A stretch of 64,000 nucleotides of DNA, taken from NCBI GenBank assembly GCA_027532775.1, contig JAPZTO010000002.1, positions 124,001 through 188,000 of the forward strand. The letters run 5' to 3'. Source of the stretch: Beijerinckiaceae bacterium (lineage in GTDB: Bacteria > Pseudomonadota > Alphaproteobacteria > Rhizobiales > Beijerinckiaceae). Shown here in pieces: positions 19,839 through 30,389 of the stretch (positions are counted from its first letter, which is position 1; each line of letters starts with the position of its first letter). The notes under the pieces are model-generated. The model saw only the letters and a list, made by a program, of their open reading frames with translations. It made no database searches and was not told the DNA's origin. The position numbers and the translations under genes were made by a program.

Positions 19839-20441
19839 ATGTCCGAAGCACTTGAAATTCTCGCCGCCCATATCGGGAAGGCCCTGCCGGGCAAGGTGAC
19901 CGGGCACGAGATCGCGCTGGGCGAACTCACCCTTCATGCCGAGGCGGGCGCGATCCTCGAGGTGCTGCGCTTCCTGCATGATGACCCGGATTGCGCCTTC
20001 ATCAACTTCACCGATCTGTGCGGGGTTGATTATCCGGGTCGCGAGAACCGCTTCGATGTGGTCTACCACCTGATGTCGCCGCGCCATGTCCGCCGCATCC
20101 GCATCAAGGTGCAGACGGACGAGGTGATTCCGGTTCCGTCGGTCGTCAGCCTCTATCCCGGTGCCAACTGGTTCGAGCGCGAGGCCTACGACATGTATGG
20201 CATCCTGTTCTCCGACCATCCGGACCTGCGCCGCCTGCTGACCGATTACGGTTTCCAGGGCTATCCGCTCCGCAAGGATTTCCCGCTGACCGGCTTCGTC
20301 GAGGTGCGCTACGACGACCAGGAGAAGCGGGTGGTCTACGAGCCGGTGAAGCTCAACCAGGAATTCCGCAATTTCGATTTCCTGTCGCCGTGGGAGGGCA
20401 CGGATTACGTGCTTCCGGGCGACGAGAAGGCGAAGGCTTGA
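19839..20441 (+). CDS. nuoC: NADH-quinone oxidoreductase subunit C
   Basis: A 200-residue peripheral subunit (30-kDa homologue), separate from NuoD as in alphaproteobacteria and mitochondria. The family signature [38 protein letters not shown] is clearly present ([12 protein letters not shown], then [15 protein letters not shown]). The C terminus ends [11 protein letters not shown]. nuoD starts 10 bp later. Confidence 0.97.
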   Translation: MSEALEILAAHIGKALPGKVTGHEIALGELTLHAEAGAILEVLRFLHDDPDCAFINFTDLCGVDYPGRENRFDVVYHLMSPRHVRRIRIKVQTDEVIPVPSVVSLYPGANWFEREAYDMYGILFSDHPDLRRLLTDYGFQGYPLRKDFPLTGFVEVRYDDQEKRVVYEPVKLNQEFRNFDFLSPWEGTDYVLPGDEKAKA

Positions 20442-20451
20442 GAGGCTGGCC

Positions 20452-21645
20452 ATGACCGAACAACCTGCAATGCGGAACTTCACCATCAATTTCGGCCCGC
20501 AGCACCCGGCGGCGCATGGCGTGCTGCGTCTTGTGCTGGAGCTGGATGGCGAGGTGGTGACCCGCACCGATCCGCATATCGGCCTGCTGCACCGTGGCAC
20601 CGAGAAGCTGATCGAGCACAAGACCTACCTGCAGGCCGTGCCCTATTTCGACCGGCTCGATTATGTCGCGCCGATGAACCAGGAGCATGCCTTCGCGATG
20701 GCGGTGGAGCGGCTGCTCGGGATCACCGTGCCGAAGCGCGGCCAGCTGATCCGCGTGCTCTATTCGGAAATCGGCCGTCTTCTCAGCCACCTGCTCAACA
20801 TCACCACGCAGGCGATGGATGTGGGCGCGCTGACGCCGCCGCTCTGGGGCTTCGAGGAACGCGAGAAGCTGATGATCTTCTACGAGCGGGCCTGCGGCGC
20901 GCGCATGCATGCGGCCTATGTGCGGCCGGGCGGCGTGCATCAGGACCTGCCGAAGGACCTGATCGACGATATCGAGGCCTTCTGCGATCCCTTCCTCCGG
21001 CTCTGCGACGATCTCGAGGGGCTGCTGACCGATAACCGCATCTTCAAGCAGCGCAATGTCGATATCGGCATCGTCAATCTCGAGGATTGCTGGAAATGGG
21101 GCTTTTCGGGCGTGATGGTCCGTGGTTCGGGCGCTGCCTGGGATCTGCGCCGCTCCATGCCCTATGAATGCTATTCCGAGATGGAATTCGACATTCCGAT
21201 CGGGAAGAACGGCGACAATTACGATCGCTACTGCATCCGTATGGAAGAGATGCGGCAGTCGATCCGCATCATGAAGCAATGCATCGCCAAGCTGCGCGGG
21301 CCGGATGGCCGGACGGCGATTTCCTCGCTCGATGGCAAAATCGTGCCGCCGAAGCGGGCTGAGATGAAGCGTTCGATGGAAGCCTTGATCCATCATTTCA
21401 AGCTCTACACCGAGGGCTACCATGTGCCGGCCGGCGAGGTTTACGCGGCAGTCGAGGCGCCGAAGGGCGAATTCGGCGTCTATCTCGTCGCCGACGGCAC
21501 GAACAAGCCCTATCGCTGCAAGCTGAAGGCGCCGGGTTTCGCGCATCTCTCGGCCATGGATTTCATGTGCAAGGGCCATATGCTGGCCGATGTCTCGGCC
21601 ATTCTCGGCTCGCTAGACATCGTGTTCGGGGAAGTCGACCGGTGA
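20452..21645 (+). CDS. nuoD: NADH-quinone oxidoreductase subunit D
   Basis: A 397-residue subunit (49-kDa homologue) that forms the quinone-binding pocket with NuoB. Features include [19 protein letters not shown] at the N terminus with the pocket histidines, HRGTEKLIE, the Tyr- and Asp-containing segments near [12 protein letters not shown], and the C-terminal end DIVFGEVDR. The next ORF starts inside its stop (GTGA). Confidence 0.98.
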   Translation: MTEQPAMRNFTINFGPQHPAAHGVLRLVLELDGEVVTRTDPHIGLLHRGTEKLIEHKTYLQAVPYFDRLDYVAPMNQEHAFAMAVERLLGITVPKRGQLIRVLYSEIGRLLSHLLNITTQAMDVGALTPPLWGFEEREKLMIFYERACGARMHAAYVRPGGVHQDLPKDLIDDIEAFCDPFLRLCDDLEGLLTDNRIFKQRNVDIGIVNLEDCWKWGFSGVMVRGSGAAWDLRRSMPYECYSEMEFDIPIGKNGDNYDRYCIRMEEMRQSIRIMKQCIAKLRGPDGRTAISSLDGKIVPPKRAEMKRSMEALIHHFKLYTEGYHVPAGEVYAAVEAPKGEFGVYLVADGTNKPYRCKLKAPGFAHLSAMDFMCKGHMLADVSAILGSLDIVFGEVDR

Positions 21646-22028
21646 GGGCGGCGGCGCGCCGGATCGCCCTCCTGCTGGCTGCCATGCCGACGCTCTTCTT
21701 GCCGGCTTTCTTCCTGCCGGTTCTCGCTCAGCAGGCGCCGGCGCCTGACCCCTTCGTGATGCCGCCGCCGACGCAGCCGCGGCCCAATCCGCCGACACCA
21801 CCGGGGCAGACCCCGGCGCCGCCCGTCAACCCGCTGCCGAACCAGCCGGTCGTCACGCTCGACGTGCTGGTCCGGCAGGGTTTCGAGATCAAGGCGGTCG
21901 AGCGGACCTCCGAGCGGAGCATGGATTTCGTGGTGCTGGTGCAACGTTCGGGCGAGTTACGCACCTGCCTGATGCGCATCAACCGCGACCAGAACCGCGC
22001 CCTGCGCCGGGATTCGCTGTGTTTCTGA
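21642..22028 (+). CDS. Exported Pro-rich protein of unknown function inside the nuo operon
   Basis: About 128 residues from a GTG at 21642 that overlaps the nuoD stop codon, implying coupling; an internal ATG at 21684 is the alternative. A signal peptide ([14 protein letters not shown]) is followed by about 35 Pro-rich residues and a domain of about 65 residues ([19 protein letters not shown]...[16 protein letters not shown], ending in SLCF) with two cysteines. I do not recognise a named family. It is not one of the fourteen core subunits; an accessory or unrelated hitch-hiker role is open. Confidence 0.7.
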   Translation: MRAAARRIALLLAAMPTLFLPAFFLPVLAQQAPAPDPFVMPPPTQPRPNPPTPPGQTPAPPVNPLPNQPVVTLDVLVRQGFEIKAVERTSERSMDFVVLVQRSGELRTCLMRINRDQNRALRRDSLCF

Positions 22029-22077
22029 GCGGGCGGTGTGGATCGCTCTTCCCGGGGTGGTCCTTCGTCTTTGTTTT

Positions 22078-22113
22078 TAGTGTTTCCAGTCTTGTTTAGC
22101 GTTTCCAGTCTTG
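22078..22113. repeat. Short direct repeat upstream of nuoE
   Basis: Two 17-bp copies of TAGYGTTTCCAGTCTTG with one mismatch, starting at 22078 and 22097 (19 bp apart), in a 159-bp gap inside the operon. Both copies sit in a T-rich patch that contrasts with the GC-rich surroundings. Nothing else was seen in this gap. Confidence 0.6.
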
Positions 22114-22187
22114 CCCCTCGCGCCAAGGGTGGTAAGACCCGGTCATTCGCTGCGCCGCGATAGAATCCGCGCGTTCGAGGAAGAACC

Positions 22188-23333
22188 ATGTCTGTACGCC
22201 GCCTTGCTCCCGATGCCGTCCAACCGGCTTCCTTCGCGTTCGACGCCAGCAACCGGGAATGGGTGAAGGCCCAGATCGCCAAATATCCGCCGGGCCGGCA
22301 GGCCTCTGCCGTGATCCCGCTGCTCTGGCAGGCGCAGAAGCAGGCCAATGGCTGGCTGCCCAAGGCCGCGATCGAGCATGTGGCCGACGTGCTGGCCATG
22401 CCGCCGATCCGGGTGATGGAAGTGGCGACCTTCTACACGATGTTCAATCTCGAGCCGGTCGGCACCTATTTCGTCCAGCTCTGCGGCACGGTGCCCTGCC
22501 ATTGCATGGGCGCAGAGGATCTCAAGAAGACCCTCAAGGCGCGGATCGGCGAGGAGCGCCATGTCTCGGCCGATGGCAAGTTCTCGTGGCTCGAGGTGGA
22601 ATGCCTCGGCGCCTGCACGAACGCGCCCATGGTGCAGATCAACGACGATTACTTCGAGGACCTGACCCAGGAATCGCTCGGCCGCCTGCTGGATGACCTT
22701 GCTGCCGGCAAGCCGGTCAAGGTGGGCCCGCAGAATGGCCGCAAGGCCTCGGAACCCAAGGATTCGATCAAGACGCTGCTTGACCCTGCCCTCTATGACG
22801 GTTCGGCGGTCGGCGGCTGGAAGAAGGCCTTTGACGAGCGCGCCGCTGCGCAGAAAAAGGCCAAGGAAGAAGCTGCGAAGGCCACCGAGGCGGCCAAAGC
22901 TGCGGCGCCTGCTGCCCCGGCACCGACTCCCGCTCCGGTACCAGCTCCCGCTGCTGCTCCGGCGGCCAAGGTCGAGCCCAAGCCGGCGCCTGCGAAAGCA
23001 GCGCCTGCAAAACCCGCAGCCAAGGCCGAGGAGCCCGCGCCGGTCGGCGATGAGTTCAAGCCCGACCTGCTGAAGCAGGCCCGGGGCGGCAAGGCCGACG
23101 ATCTCGAGCTGATCTGGGGTGTCGGGCCCAAGCTGGCGGCAATGCTCAACCGGATGGGTGTCTATCATTTCGACCAGATCGCCGGCTGGACCGATCAGAA
23201 TCTCGCCTGGGTCGACCAGAATCTCGAAGGGTTCAAGGGGCGCGCCAAGCGTGACGACTGGATCAGCCAGGCGAAGAAGCTGGCCAGTGGCTGGCGGCCG
23301 AGCAGCCCTGCCGGCGACAAGCCGGCAGAATGA
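22188..23333 (+). CDS. nuoE: NADH-quinone oxidoreductase subunit E with long C-terminal extension
   Basis: A 381-residue version of the 24-kDa subunit. Residues about 1-185 are the thioredoxin-like [2Fe-2S] (N1a) domain with ligands in CGTVPCHCMG and ECLGACTNAPM. After residue 185 comes an Ala/Pro/Lys-rich linker (about 225-290) and a helical domain of about 65 residues beginning DDLELIWGVGPKLAAMLN, a helix-hairpin-helix-like fold. Bacterial NuoE is usually 160-220 residues; the extension occurs in other rhizobia. The same domain ends RpsB at 46312 in this window. Start at 22188 with GAGGAAGA upstream. Confidence 0.95.
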   Translation: MSVRRLAPDAVQPASFAFDASNREWVKAQIAKYPPGRQASAVIPLLWQAQKQANGWLPKAAIEHVADVLAMPPIRVMEVATFYTMFNLEPVGTYFVQLCGTVPCHCMGAEDLKKTLKARIGEERHVSADGKFSWLEVECLGACTNAPMVQINDDYFEDLTQESLGRLLDDLAAGKPVKVGPQNGRKASEPKDSIKTLLDPALYDGSAVGGWKKAFDERAAAQKKAKEEAAKATEAAKAAAPAAPAPTPAPVPAPAAAPAAKVEPKPAPAKAAPAKPAAKAEEPAPVGDEFKPDLLKQARGGKADDLELIWGVGPKLAAMLNRMGVYHFDQIAGWTDQNLAWVDQNLEGFKGRAKRDDWISQAKKLASGWRPSSPAGDKPAE

Positions 23334-23345
23334 GGAGCAGGACGG

Positions 23346-24080
23346 ATGGCCGTTGATCGGGCAACCGATCTGACATCTTGGAATTCCGGGCAGGATCTCC
23401 TGCTCCCGGGAACGGGCGATTTTGCCCGGGTGATGACGGCCGCATTCTGCGTGGCCGCATTTTATCTTTTTGAAATCAATATTTTACTCGTCATTTCTCT
23501 GGGTATTGCCGCGATGATTTCCCTGTCCCTTTTCCGGGCGCCGGCTTCTGGCCGCGCGCCGCGTTTCCTTGCCCTTGTGGCTGTAGCCCTGTTCGCCGCC
23601 GCCTGTGCGCAGCGCGTGCCCAAGGCGGTCGCCTATTCCCCGGCCGATCATCTGGCCTTCCGCGCCGGCGGTACCGCGACCATTGCCGGGGAGGGTTTCC
23701 TCCGCCGCCCCAATGGCCGCCTGGTGCGCTGCGCGGGCAGCGAGGTCTTCCTGATGCCGGATACGCCGTATTTCCGCGAATGGATCAGCGTGTTCCGCGC
23801 CGGCAACCGGTTCGAGGAGGCCGCCACCCTGGTGGAGGCCCACAAGGAGGCCGTCCGTGTGACGCAATGCGACATGGCCGGAACCTTCCGGTTTGGGCAG
23901 CTTCCGGAAGCGCGCTGGTTCGTGGCGACCCGCGTCACTTACCAGCTCGACCGGGTCGATTTCAGCAAGATCGACCTCGCCAATGATTACTGGCGTGACG
24001 ATGCCATGCTCGTCGCGCCGGTCGAAACGCGTTCCGGGGCGGTGGCCCGCCCTGTCCTGTCAAACCCCAACCGGATGTAG
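23346..24080 (+). CDS. Unknown membrane protein or lipoprotein inside the nuo operon
   Basis: A 244-residue frame starting at an ATG with a good GAGGAG, 12 bp after nuoE. Residues 30-60 are hydrophobic and AT-rich in DNA (23460-23515), unlike the neighbours. An internal ATG at 23514 would instead give a lipoprotein signal, with lipobox LFAAAC. The downstream domain (from YSPADHLAFRAGGTATIAG) has two further cysteines and no recognised family. Which start is used decides whether this is a two-helix membrane protein or an outer-membrane lipoprotein. nuoF follows after 3 bp. Confidence 0.7.
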   Translation: MAVDRATDLTSWNSGQDLLLPGTGDFARVMTAAFCVAAFYLFEINILLVISLGIAAMISLSLFRAPASGRAPRFLALVAVALFAAACAQRVPKAVAYSPADHLAFRAGGTATIAGEGFLRRPNGRLVRCAGSEVFLMPDTPYFREWISVFRAGNRFEEAATLVEAHKEAVRVTQCDMAGTFRFGQLPEARWFVATRVTYQLDRVDFSKIDLANDYWRDDAMLVAPVETRSGAVARPVLSNPNRM

Positions 24081-24083
24081 CGC

Positions 24084-25385
24084 ATGCTTCACGACCGCGA
24101 CCGCATCTTCACCAATCTCTATGGCCGGCAGGATCCGGGCCTGAAAGCCGCGCTGAAACGCGGCAATTGGGACGGCACCAAGCATATCCTCGCCATGGGC
24201 CGGGATTGGGTGATCGACGAGATGAAGGCTTCCGGCCTGCGCGGGCGCGGCGGGGCCGGCTTCCCGACGGGCATGAAATGGTCCTTCATGCCGAAGGTCA
24301 GCGATGGCCGGCCGCATTACCTCGTCGTCAATGCCGACGAATCGGAGCCCGGCACCTGCAAGGATCGCGAGATCATGCGGCATGACCCGCATCTGCTGAT
24401 CGAGGGCTGCCTGATCGCCTCCTTCGCCATGGCGGCGCATGCCGCCTATATCTATATCCGCGGCGAGTATATCGCCGAGCGGATCGCCCTGCAGAAGGCG
24501 GTGGATGAAGCGTATGAGGCGAAGCTGGTCGGCAAGGACAATGTCCATGGCTACCCCTTCGACATCTACGTCCATCACGGGGCCGGCGCCTATATCTGCG
24601 GCGAAGAGACGGCGCTGCTCGAAAGCCTCGAGGGCAAGAAGGGCCAGCCGCGCCTGAAGCCGCCATTCCCGGCCAATATGGGCCTTTATGGCTGCCCGAC
24701 CACGGTGAACAACGTGGAATCGATCGCCGTGGCCGGCACGATCCTCCGGCGCGGGGCGGGCTGGTTCAACAGCATCGGCCGGCCGAACAATGTTGGGACC
24801 AAGCTGTTCTGCGTGTCCGGCCATGTGAATACGCCGTGCAATGTCGAGGAAGCGATGGGGATTCCCTTCCGCGAGCTGATCGATACGCATTGCGGCGGCA
24901 TCCGCGGCGGCTGGGACAATCTGCTGGCGGTGATCCCCGGCGGCTCCTCGGTGCCCTGCGTCCCGGCCGAACAGATCATCGATGCGCCGATGGATTTCGA
25001 CACCCTGCGCGGGCTGAAATCCGGCCTCGGCACGGCGGCGGTGATCGTCATGGACAAGTCGACCGATATTGTCCGCGCGATTGCCCGGATCTCGCATTTC
25101 TACAAGCACGAGAGCTGCGGCCAGTGCACGCCCTGCCGCGAGGGCACGGGCTGGATGGCGCGCGTGATGATGCGCATGGCCGAGGGCCGGGCGCAGAAGC
25201 GCGAGATCGACATGCTGCTCGATGTCTCGACCCGCATCGAGGGCCATACGATCTGCGCGCTCGGCGATGCCGCGGCCTGGCCGATCCAGGGCCTGATCCG
25301 GCATTTCCGGCACGAGATCGAGAAGAAGATCGACCAGTATTCGGCGAATCCGCACAGCGAGCCTGTGCGCGTCGCGGCGGAGTGA
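24084..25385 (+). CDS. nuoF: NADH-quinone oxidoreductase subunit F
   Basis: A 433-residue subunit (51-kDa homologue) that oxidises NADH with FMN and passes electrons to cluster N3. FMN/NADH motifs [13 protein letters not shown] and [19 protein letters not shown] are present, and the N3 ligands are in [15 protein letters not shown] plus a later Cys (HTICALGD). nuoG follows after 6 bp. Confidence 0.98.
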   Translation: MLHDRDRIFTNLYGRQDPGLKAALKRGNWDGTKHILAMGRDWVIDEMKASGLRGRGGAGFPTGMKWSFMPKVSDGRPHYLVVNADESEPGTCKDREIMRHDPHLLIEGCLIASFAMAAHAAYIYIRGEYIAERIALQKAVDEAYEAKLVGKDNVHGYPFDIYVHHGAGAYICGEETALLESLEGKKGQPRLKPPFPANMGLYGCPTTVNNVESIAVAGTILRRGAGWFNSIGRPNNVGTKLFCVSGHVNTPCNVEEAMGIPFRELIDTHCGGIRGGWDNLLAVIPGGSSVPCVPAEQIIDAPMDFDTLRGLKSGLGTAAVIVMDKSTDIVRAIARISHFYKHESCGQCTPCREGTGWMARVMMRMAEGRAQKREIDMLLDVSTRIEGHTICALGDAAAWPIQGLIRHFRHEIEKKIDQYSANPHSEPVRVAAE

Positions 25386-25391
25386 GGGAAG

Positions 25392-27473
25392 ATGACCAAG
25401 ATCCTCGTCGATGATATCGAAGTCGATGTGCCGCCGCATTACACGCTGCTGCAGGCCGCAGAGGCTGCGGGCGCGGAAGTGCCGCGCTTCTGCTTCCATG
25501 AGCGGCTGTCGATTGCCGGCAATTGCCGGATGTGCCTCGTCGAGGTGAAGGGCGGCCCGCCCAAGCCGCAGGCCTCCTGTGCGATGAATGTGCGCGATGT
25601 GCGCGGCGGGCCGGATGGCTCGCTGCCGCAGATCTTCACCAAATCGCCGATGGTCAAGAAGGCGCGCGAAGGGGTGATGGAGTTCCTGCTCATCAACCAC
25701 CCGCTGGATTGCCCGATCTGCGACCAGGGCGGGGAATGCGACCTGCAGGACCAGGCCATGGCCTATGGCGTCGATTCCACGCGCTATCAGGAGAACAAGC
25801 GCGCGGTCGAGGACAAGTATATCGGCCCGCTGGTGAAGACGGTGATGACGCGCTGCATCCATTGCACGCGCTGCGTCCGCTTCACCACCGAGGTGGCCGG
25901 CATCACCGAGCTGGGCCTGATCGGGCGCGGCGAGGATGCCGAGATCACCACCTATCTCGAGAAGGCGATGACCTCCGAGATGCAGGGCAACGTGATCGAC
26001 CTTTGCCCGGTCGGCGCGTTGACCTCGCGGCCTTACGAATTCAATGCCCGCCCGTGGGAACTGACCAAGACCGAGAGCATCGACGTGATGGATGCGGTCG
26101 GCTCGGCGATCCGTGTCGACACGCGCGGTCGCGAGGTGATGCGGGTCATGCCGCGCATCAACGAGGCGGTGAACGAGGAATGGATCTCGGACAAGACGCG
26201 CTTCATCTGGGACGGGCTGAAGACGCAGCGGCTTGACCGGCCTTATCTGCGCGAGAATGGCGCCCTGCGCCCGGCCAGCTGGGCCGAAGCCTTTGCCGCG
26301 ATTGCCGCGAAGGTCAAGGCGGCAAAGCCGGAACGGATCGGCGCGCTGGCCGGCCAGCTGGCGGGCGTCGAGGAGATGTTCGCGCTCAAGGCGCTGATGA
26401 CGGCTCTGGGCTCGGCCAATCTCGATTGCCGCTATCCCGGCTCGCCGCTCCATCCGAAGAACGGCCGGGCGAGCTATCTCTTCAACGCGACCATTGCGGG
26501 GATCGAGGAGGCGGATTCGATCCTGCTGATCGGCACCAATCCGCGCAAGGAAGCGGCGGTGCTCAATGCGCGCATCCGCAAGCGCTATCTCAAGGGCGGG
26601 GCAAAAATCGCCGTGATCGGCGAACAGGCCGACCTGTCCTATCCCTATATCTATCTCGGGGCGGGGCCGGATTCACTGGCGGCCCTGCTGAACGAGCCGA
26701 AGGACGAGGGCGCGAAGAAGCCGATGATCATTCTCGGCCAGGGCGCGCTCAACCGGGCCGATGGCGCGGCCATCCTCGCCATGGCGGCGCAGCTGGCCGA
26801 AAAGCAGGGCGTGATCGCCGAGGGCTGGAACGGTTTCTGCGTGCTCCACACCGAAGCGGCTCTGGCCGGCGCGCTCGATCTTGGCTTCGTGCCAGGCGAA
26901 GGCGGGCTCGACACTGCCGGCATGCTGGCGCCGGGTGCGCTGGACATTCTGTTCAACCTCGGTGCTGACGAGGTCGAGATCCCGGCCGGCGCCTTCGTGG
27001 TCTATCAGGGCACGCATGGCGACAAGGGCGCGCATCGCGCCGATGTCATCCTGCCGGGCGCGGCCTATACCGAGAAATCGGCGACCTATGTCAACACGGA
27101 AGGCCGCGTGCAGATGACCAACCGCGCCGGCTTCCCGCCGGGCGATGCCCGCGAGGATTGGGCCATCCTGCGGGCGCTGTCGGCGCAGCTCGGCCAGACG
27201 CTGCCTTATGACAGCCTCGCCCAGCTCAGGGCCGCGCTCTATGCCGCGCATCCGCATTTTGCCGGGCTCGATGCGATCGCCGCCGGTTCGGGCGAGTCGA
27301 TCGTCGCGCTTGCCAAGGGCAAAGCCCAGGCAGACAAGACCAAGGCCGACAAGGCGCCGTTCCGGAATGCCGTTCCGGCCTTCCACCTGACCAACGCCAT
27401 CGCGCGGGCTTCGAAGATCATGGCCGAATGCGCCGCCCTCGCGGCCGGCCAGGGCCAGGTTGCGGCGGAGTAA
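25392..27473 (+). CDS. nuoG: NADH-quinone oxidoreductase subunit G
   Basis: A 693-residue subunit (75-kDa homologue). The N-terminal ferredoxin domain has ligands for N1b ([16 protein letters not shown]), N5 (His- and Cys-bearing [15 protein letters not shown]) and N4 ([10 protein letters not shown]). The rest is a molybdopterin-fold domain without active-site molybdenum ligands, as in mitochondria. The length matches other rhizobial NuoG. nuoH starts 9 bp later. Confidence 0.97.
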   Translation: MTKILVDDIEVDVPPHYTLLQAAEAAGAEVPRFCFHERLSIAGNCRMCLVEVKGGPPKPQASCAMNVRDVRGGPDGSLPQIFTKSPMVKKAREGVMEFLLINHPLDCPICDQGGECDLQDQAMAYGVDSTRYQENKRAVEDKYIGPLVKTVMTRCIHCTRCVRFTTEVAGITELGLIGRGEDAEITTYLEKAMTSEMQGNVIDLCPVGALTSRPYEFNARPWELTKTESIDVMDAVGSAIRVDTRGREVMRVMPRINEAVNEEWISDKTRFIWDGLKTQRLDRPYLRENGALRPASWAEAFAAIAAKVKAAKPERIGALAGQLAGVEEMFALKALMTALGSANLDCRYPGSPLHPKNGRASYLFNATIAGIEEADSILLIGTNPRKEAAVLNARIRKRYLKGGAKIAVIGEQADLSYPYIYLGAGPDSLAALLNEPKDEGAKKPMIILGQGALNRADGAAILAMAAQLAEKQGVIAEGWNGFCVLHTEAALAGALDLGFVPGEGGLDTAGMLAPGALDILFNLGADEVEIPAGAFVVYQGTHGDKGAHRADVILPGAAYTEKSATYVNTEGRVQMTNRAGFPPGDAREDWAILRALSAQLGQTLPYDSLAQLRAALYAAHPHFAGLDAIAAGSGESIVALAKGKAQADKTKADKAPFRNAVPAFHLTNAIARASKIMAECAALAAGQGQVAAE

Positions 27474-27482
27474 GAGGATCCC

Positions 27483-28655
27483 ATGGTCGATATCGCTCCC
27501 AATCTTCCCAAGAAGAAGACCAACTGGGTCCCGCTGATCCTGATGAGCATCGGCGTGATCGGCGCGCTTGCGGCGATCTATGTCGGCTTCCTCGTCCTGC
27601 GCTACCTCGTCCTGCAGACCACCTGGTTCATCCCGGCGCTGATCATCGTCGGCAAGAGCCTGCTGCTGCTGGCGGGGTTGCTGATCTTCATCGCCTATAT
27701 CCTGCTGGCCGACCGCAAGATCTGGGCGGCGGTGCAGTTGCGGCGCGGCCCCAACGTGGTCGGGCCCTGGGGCCTGCTGCAGAGCTTCGCGGATTTCCTG
27801 AAATTCGTGCTGAAGGAGCCGGTTGTCCCGGCTGGCTCGGACAAGGCCCTGTTCCTGCTCGCGCCGCTTCTGACCTGCGTGCTGGCGCTCGCCGCCTGGG
27901 CGGTGATCCCGGTCAGTGCCGGCTGGGCGATCGCCGATATCAATGTCGGCATTCTCTATATCTTCGCGATTTCCTCGCTGGGCGTGTACGGGATCATCAT
28001 CGGCGGCTGGGCCTCGAACTCGAAATATCCGTTCCTCGGCGCCCTGCGCTCGGCGGCGCAGATGGTGTCCTACGAGGTCTCGATCGGCTTCGTCATCATC
28101 ACCGTTTTGATGATCGTCGGCTCGCTGAACCTGACCGATATCGTGCTCGCGCAGCAGAATGCCGGCATCGCGCATATGCTCGGCGTGCCGTGGATGACGT
28201 TCCTGAACTGGTTCTTCATTCCGCTCTTCCCGATGTTCGTGATCTTCTTCATCTCGGCTTTGGCCGAGACGAACCGCCCGCCCTTCGACCTGCCGGAAGC
28301 GGAATCCGAACTCGTGGCTGGCTTCATGTCGGAATATTCCTCGACGCCGTATCTGCTCTTCATGCTCGGCGAATACGTGGCGATCATGACCATGTGCTCG
28401 CTGACCGCGATCCTGTTCCTCGGTGGCTGGACGCCGCCGCTCGCCATCGCGCCCTTCACCTGGGTGCCAGGCGTGGTGTGGTTCATCATCAAGGTTTCCG
28501 CGGTGTTCTTCATGTTCGCCATGGTCAAGGCCATGGTGCCGCGCTACCGCTACGACCAGCTCATGCGGCTGGGCTGGAAGGTCTTCCTGCCGCTCAGCCT
28601 CGCGGCCGTGGTCATCGTGGCGGGCGTTCTCCAGCTGACCGGCTGGTACCGGTGA
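27483..28655 (+). CDS. nuoH: NADH-quinone oxidoreductase subunit H
   Basis: A 390-residue membrane subunit (ND1 homologue) at the junction of the two arms, forming the quinone entry channel. ND1 signatures [26 protein letters not shown], the loop [23 protein letters not shown] with quinone-cavity acidic residues, and [16 protein letters not shown] are present. It is longer at the N terminus than the E. coli protein (an added helix from [12 protein letters not shown]). Confidence 0.97.
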   Translation: MVDIAPNLPKKKTNWVPLILMSIGVIGALAAIYVGFLVLRYLVLQTTWFIPALIIVGKSLLLLAGLLIFIAYILLADRKIWAAVQLRRGPNVVGPWGLLQSFADFLKFVLKEPVVPAGSDKALFLLAPLLTCVLALAAWAVIPVSAGWAIADINVGILYIFAISSLGVYGIIIGGWASNSKYPFLGALRSAAQMVSYEVSIGFVIITVLMIVGSLNLTDIVLAQQNAGIAHMLGVPWMTFLNWFFIPLFPMFVIFFISALAETNRPPFDLPEAESELVAGFMSEYSSTPYLLFMLGEYVAIMTMCSLTAILFLGGWTPPLAIAPFTWVPGVVWFIIKVSAVFFMFAMVKAMVPRYRYDQLMRLGWKVFLPLSLAAVVIVAGVLQLTGWYR

Positions 28656-28665
28656 GGGCGGCGCG

Positions 28666-28884
28666 ATGATGATCATGCTCGGAACGATCACAGGCGCCCT
28701 GTTCGGCCTCGCTTTCGCGATGCTGCAGGTCATCCTGCTGCGCCGTTATGCGGTGGGGAAGCCGCCGCATATCCAGCAGCGCGCTTTCGACGCGATCGAT
28801 CAACTGAAACTGACGAGCTTTCTCGGCCTACCGCTGGTTTTCGCGGTGGTCGGCTACATGCTCGCCGTCAAATGGACAGAGTGA
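28666..28884 (+). CDS. Small two-helix membrane protein between nuoH and nuoI
   Basis: A 72-residue protein with two hydrophobic stretches ([20 protein letters not shown] and [19 protein letters not shown]) joined by a polar loop. It starts 10 bp after nuoH and overlaps the likely upstream region of nuoI. No core complex I subunit corresponds to it; it could be an accessory subunit or assembly factor. Alternative ATGs lie one and three codons downstream. Confidence 0.7.
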   Translation: MMIMLGTITGALFGLAFAMLQVILLRRYAVGKPPHIQQRAFDAIDQLKLTSFLGLPLVFAVVGYMLAVKWTE

Positions 28885-28898
28885 GAGGAGCCTCGGCG

Positions 28899-29387
28899 AT
28901 GTCATTCGCTCAAGCTGCCAGGGGGCTGCTGCTGAAGGAGTTCGTTTCGGCGTTCTTCCTGACGATGCGGTATTTCTTCAAGCCCAAGCCGACGCTCAAC
29001 TACCCGTTCGAGAAGGGGCAGGTCTCGCCGCGCTTCCGCGGAGAACATGCGCTGCGCCGCTACCCCAACGGCGAGGAGCGCTGCATTGCCTGCAAGCTCT
29101 GCGAGGCGATCTGCCCGGCCCAGGCCATCACGATCGAGGCCGGGCCGCGCCGCAATGACGGCACCCGGCGGACAACCCGCTACGATATCGACATGACGAA
29201 ATGCATCTATTGCGGCTTCTGCCAGGAAGCCTGCCCGGTCGATGCGATTGTCGAGGGGCCGAATTTCGAATTCGCGACCGAGACCCGCGAGGAGCTGTTC
29301 TACAACAAGGACAAGCTGCTCGCGAACGGCGCGCGGTGGGAGCGCGAGATCGCGCGGAACATCGCCATCGACGCGCCGTATCGCTGA
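28899..29387 (+). CDS. nuoI: NADH-quinone oxidoreductase subunit I
   Basis: A 162-residue subunit (TYKY homologue) holding clusters N6a and N6b. Two ferredoxin motifs, [15 protein letters not shown] and [15 protein letters not shown], supply eight cysteines. The ATG at 28899, preceded by GAGAGGAG, gives the conserved N terminus ([20 protein letters not shown]); an ATG nine codons upstream overlaps the preceding gene. Confidence 0.97.
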   Translation: MSFAQAARGLLLKEFVSAFFLTMRYFFKPKPTLNYPFEKGQVSPRFRGEHALRRYPNGEERCIACKLCEAICPAQAITIEAGPRRNDGTRRTTRYDIDMTKCIYCGFCQEACPVDAIVEGPNFEFATETREELFYNKDKLLANGARWEREIARNIAIDAPYR

Positions 29388-29400
29388 GGGAGCCGCAGCC

Positions 29401-30075
29401 ATGAATGTCGTGACCCTCTTCTTCTATCTGTTCTCCGGGCTGCTGATTGCCTCGGCGGTGATGGTCGTCTCGTCGCGGAACCCGGTCCATGCCGTGCTGT
29501 TCCTGATCCTCGCCTTCTTCAACGCGGCCGGGCTGTTCCTGCTTATGGGGGCGGAATTCCTCGCGATGATCCTCATCGTCGTCTATGTCGGTGCGGTGGC
29601 GGTGCTGTTCCTTTTCGTCGTCATGATGCTCGATGTCGATTTCGCCGAATTGCGGCAGGGCTTCCTGCAATATCTGCCGCTTGGCACCGTGATTTCGCTG
29701 ATCTTCTTCATCGAGATCGCGCTGGTCGTCGGCACCTGGCAGCTTGCTCCGGAAGCGCTGAACATGCGCAAGGCCGCAGCGGCGCAGCCGATCGATGCGA
29801 TGAATGCCCGGGCGCTCGGGCGCGTGCTCTACACCGAATACGTCTATTTCTTCCAGGCGGCGGGCCTGATCCTGCTGGTCGCGATGATCGGGGCCATCGT
29901 GCTCACCCTGCGCGAGCGGGTTGGCGTCAAGCGGCAGGATGTGATGGCGCAGAATGCGCGCGGCAAGGCGACGGCCATGGCTGTTGTCTCGGTCGCGCCG
30001 GGGCAGGGGGTCACGACATCGGGCGTCATGCGCCGCGATGCAGCGGGCCAGGATCAGCCGGGAATCGGGGGCTAG
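29401..30075 (+). CDS. nuoJ: NADH-quinone oxidoreductase subunit J
   Basis: A 224-residue membrane subunit (ND6 homologue) with five helices, including the pi-bulge helix [21 protein letters not shown]. The C terminus extends beyond the last helix by about 50 polar residues ([18 protein letters not shown] onward), longer than enteric NuoJ. nuoK starts 1 bp after the stop. Confidence 0.96.
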   Translation: MNVVTLFFYLFSGLLIASAVMVVSSRNPVHAVLFLILAFFNAAGLFLLMGAEFLAMILIVVYVGAVAVLFLFVVMMLDVDFAELRQGFLQYLPLGTVISLIFFIEIALVVGTWQLAPEALNMRKAAAAQPIDAMNARALGRVLYTEYVYFFQAAGLILLVAMIGAIVLTLRERVGVKRQDVMAQNARGKATAMAVVSVAPGQGVTTSGVMRRDAAGQDQPGIGG

Positions 30076-30076
30076 G

Positions 30077-30382
30077 ATGATCGGATTGTCGCATTATCTC
30101 GTCGTGGCAGCGATGCTGTTCACGCTCGGCGCGTTCGGGATCTTCATGAACCGGAAGAACGTGATCGTCATCCTCATGTCGATCGAGCTCATCCTGCTGG
30201 CAGTGAACATCAATCTCGTCGCCTTCTCGACCCATCTGGGCGACCTGACGGGGCAGGTCTTCGCGCTGCTGGTGCTGACGGTGGCCGCGGCGGAAGCCGC
30301 GATCGGTCTTGCCATCCTCGTCGTCTATTTCCGCAACCGCGGCACCATCGCGGTTGAAGACATCAATGTGATGAAGGGCTGA
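30077..30382 (+). CDS. nuoK: NADH-quinone oxidoreductase subunit K
   Basis: A 101-residue three-helix subunit (ND4L homologue). The proton-channel glutamates are in the helix [17 protein letters not shown] and in [15 protein letters not shown]. Length and start are exactly those of the family. Confidence 0.97.
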   Translation: MIGLSHYLVVAAMLFTLGAFGIFMNRKNVIVILMSIELILLAVNINLVAFSTHLGDLTGQVFALLVLTVAAAEAAIGLAILVVYFRNRGTIAVEDINVMKG

Positions 30383-30389
30383 GCAAGCC

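Noticed and set aside
22143-23168. Minus-strand frame opposite nuoE
   Set aside because: Antisense shadow; low-complexity and without a family match.
24060-26453. A 797-codon open frame on the minus strand opposite nuoF and nuoG
   Set aside because: Antisense shadow in GC-rich DNA; all functional motifs are on the plus strand.
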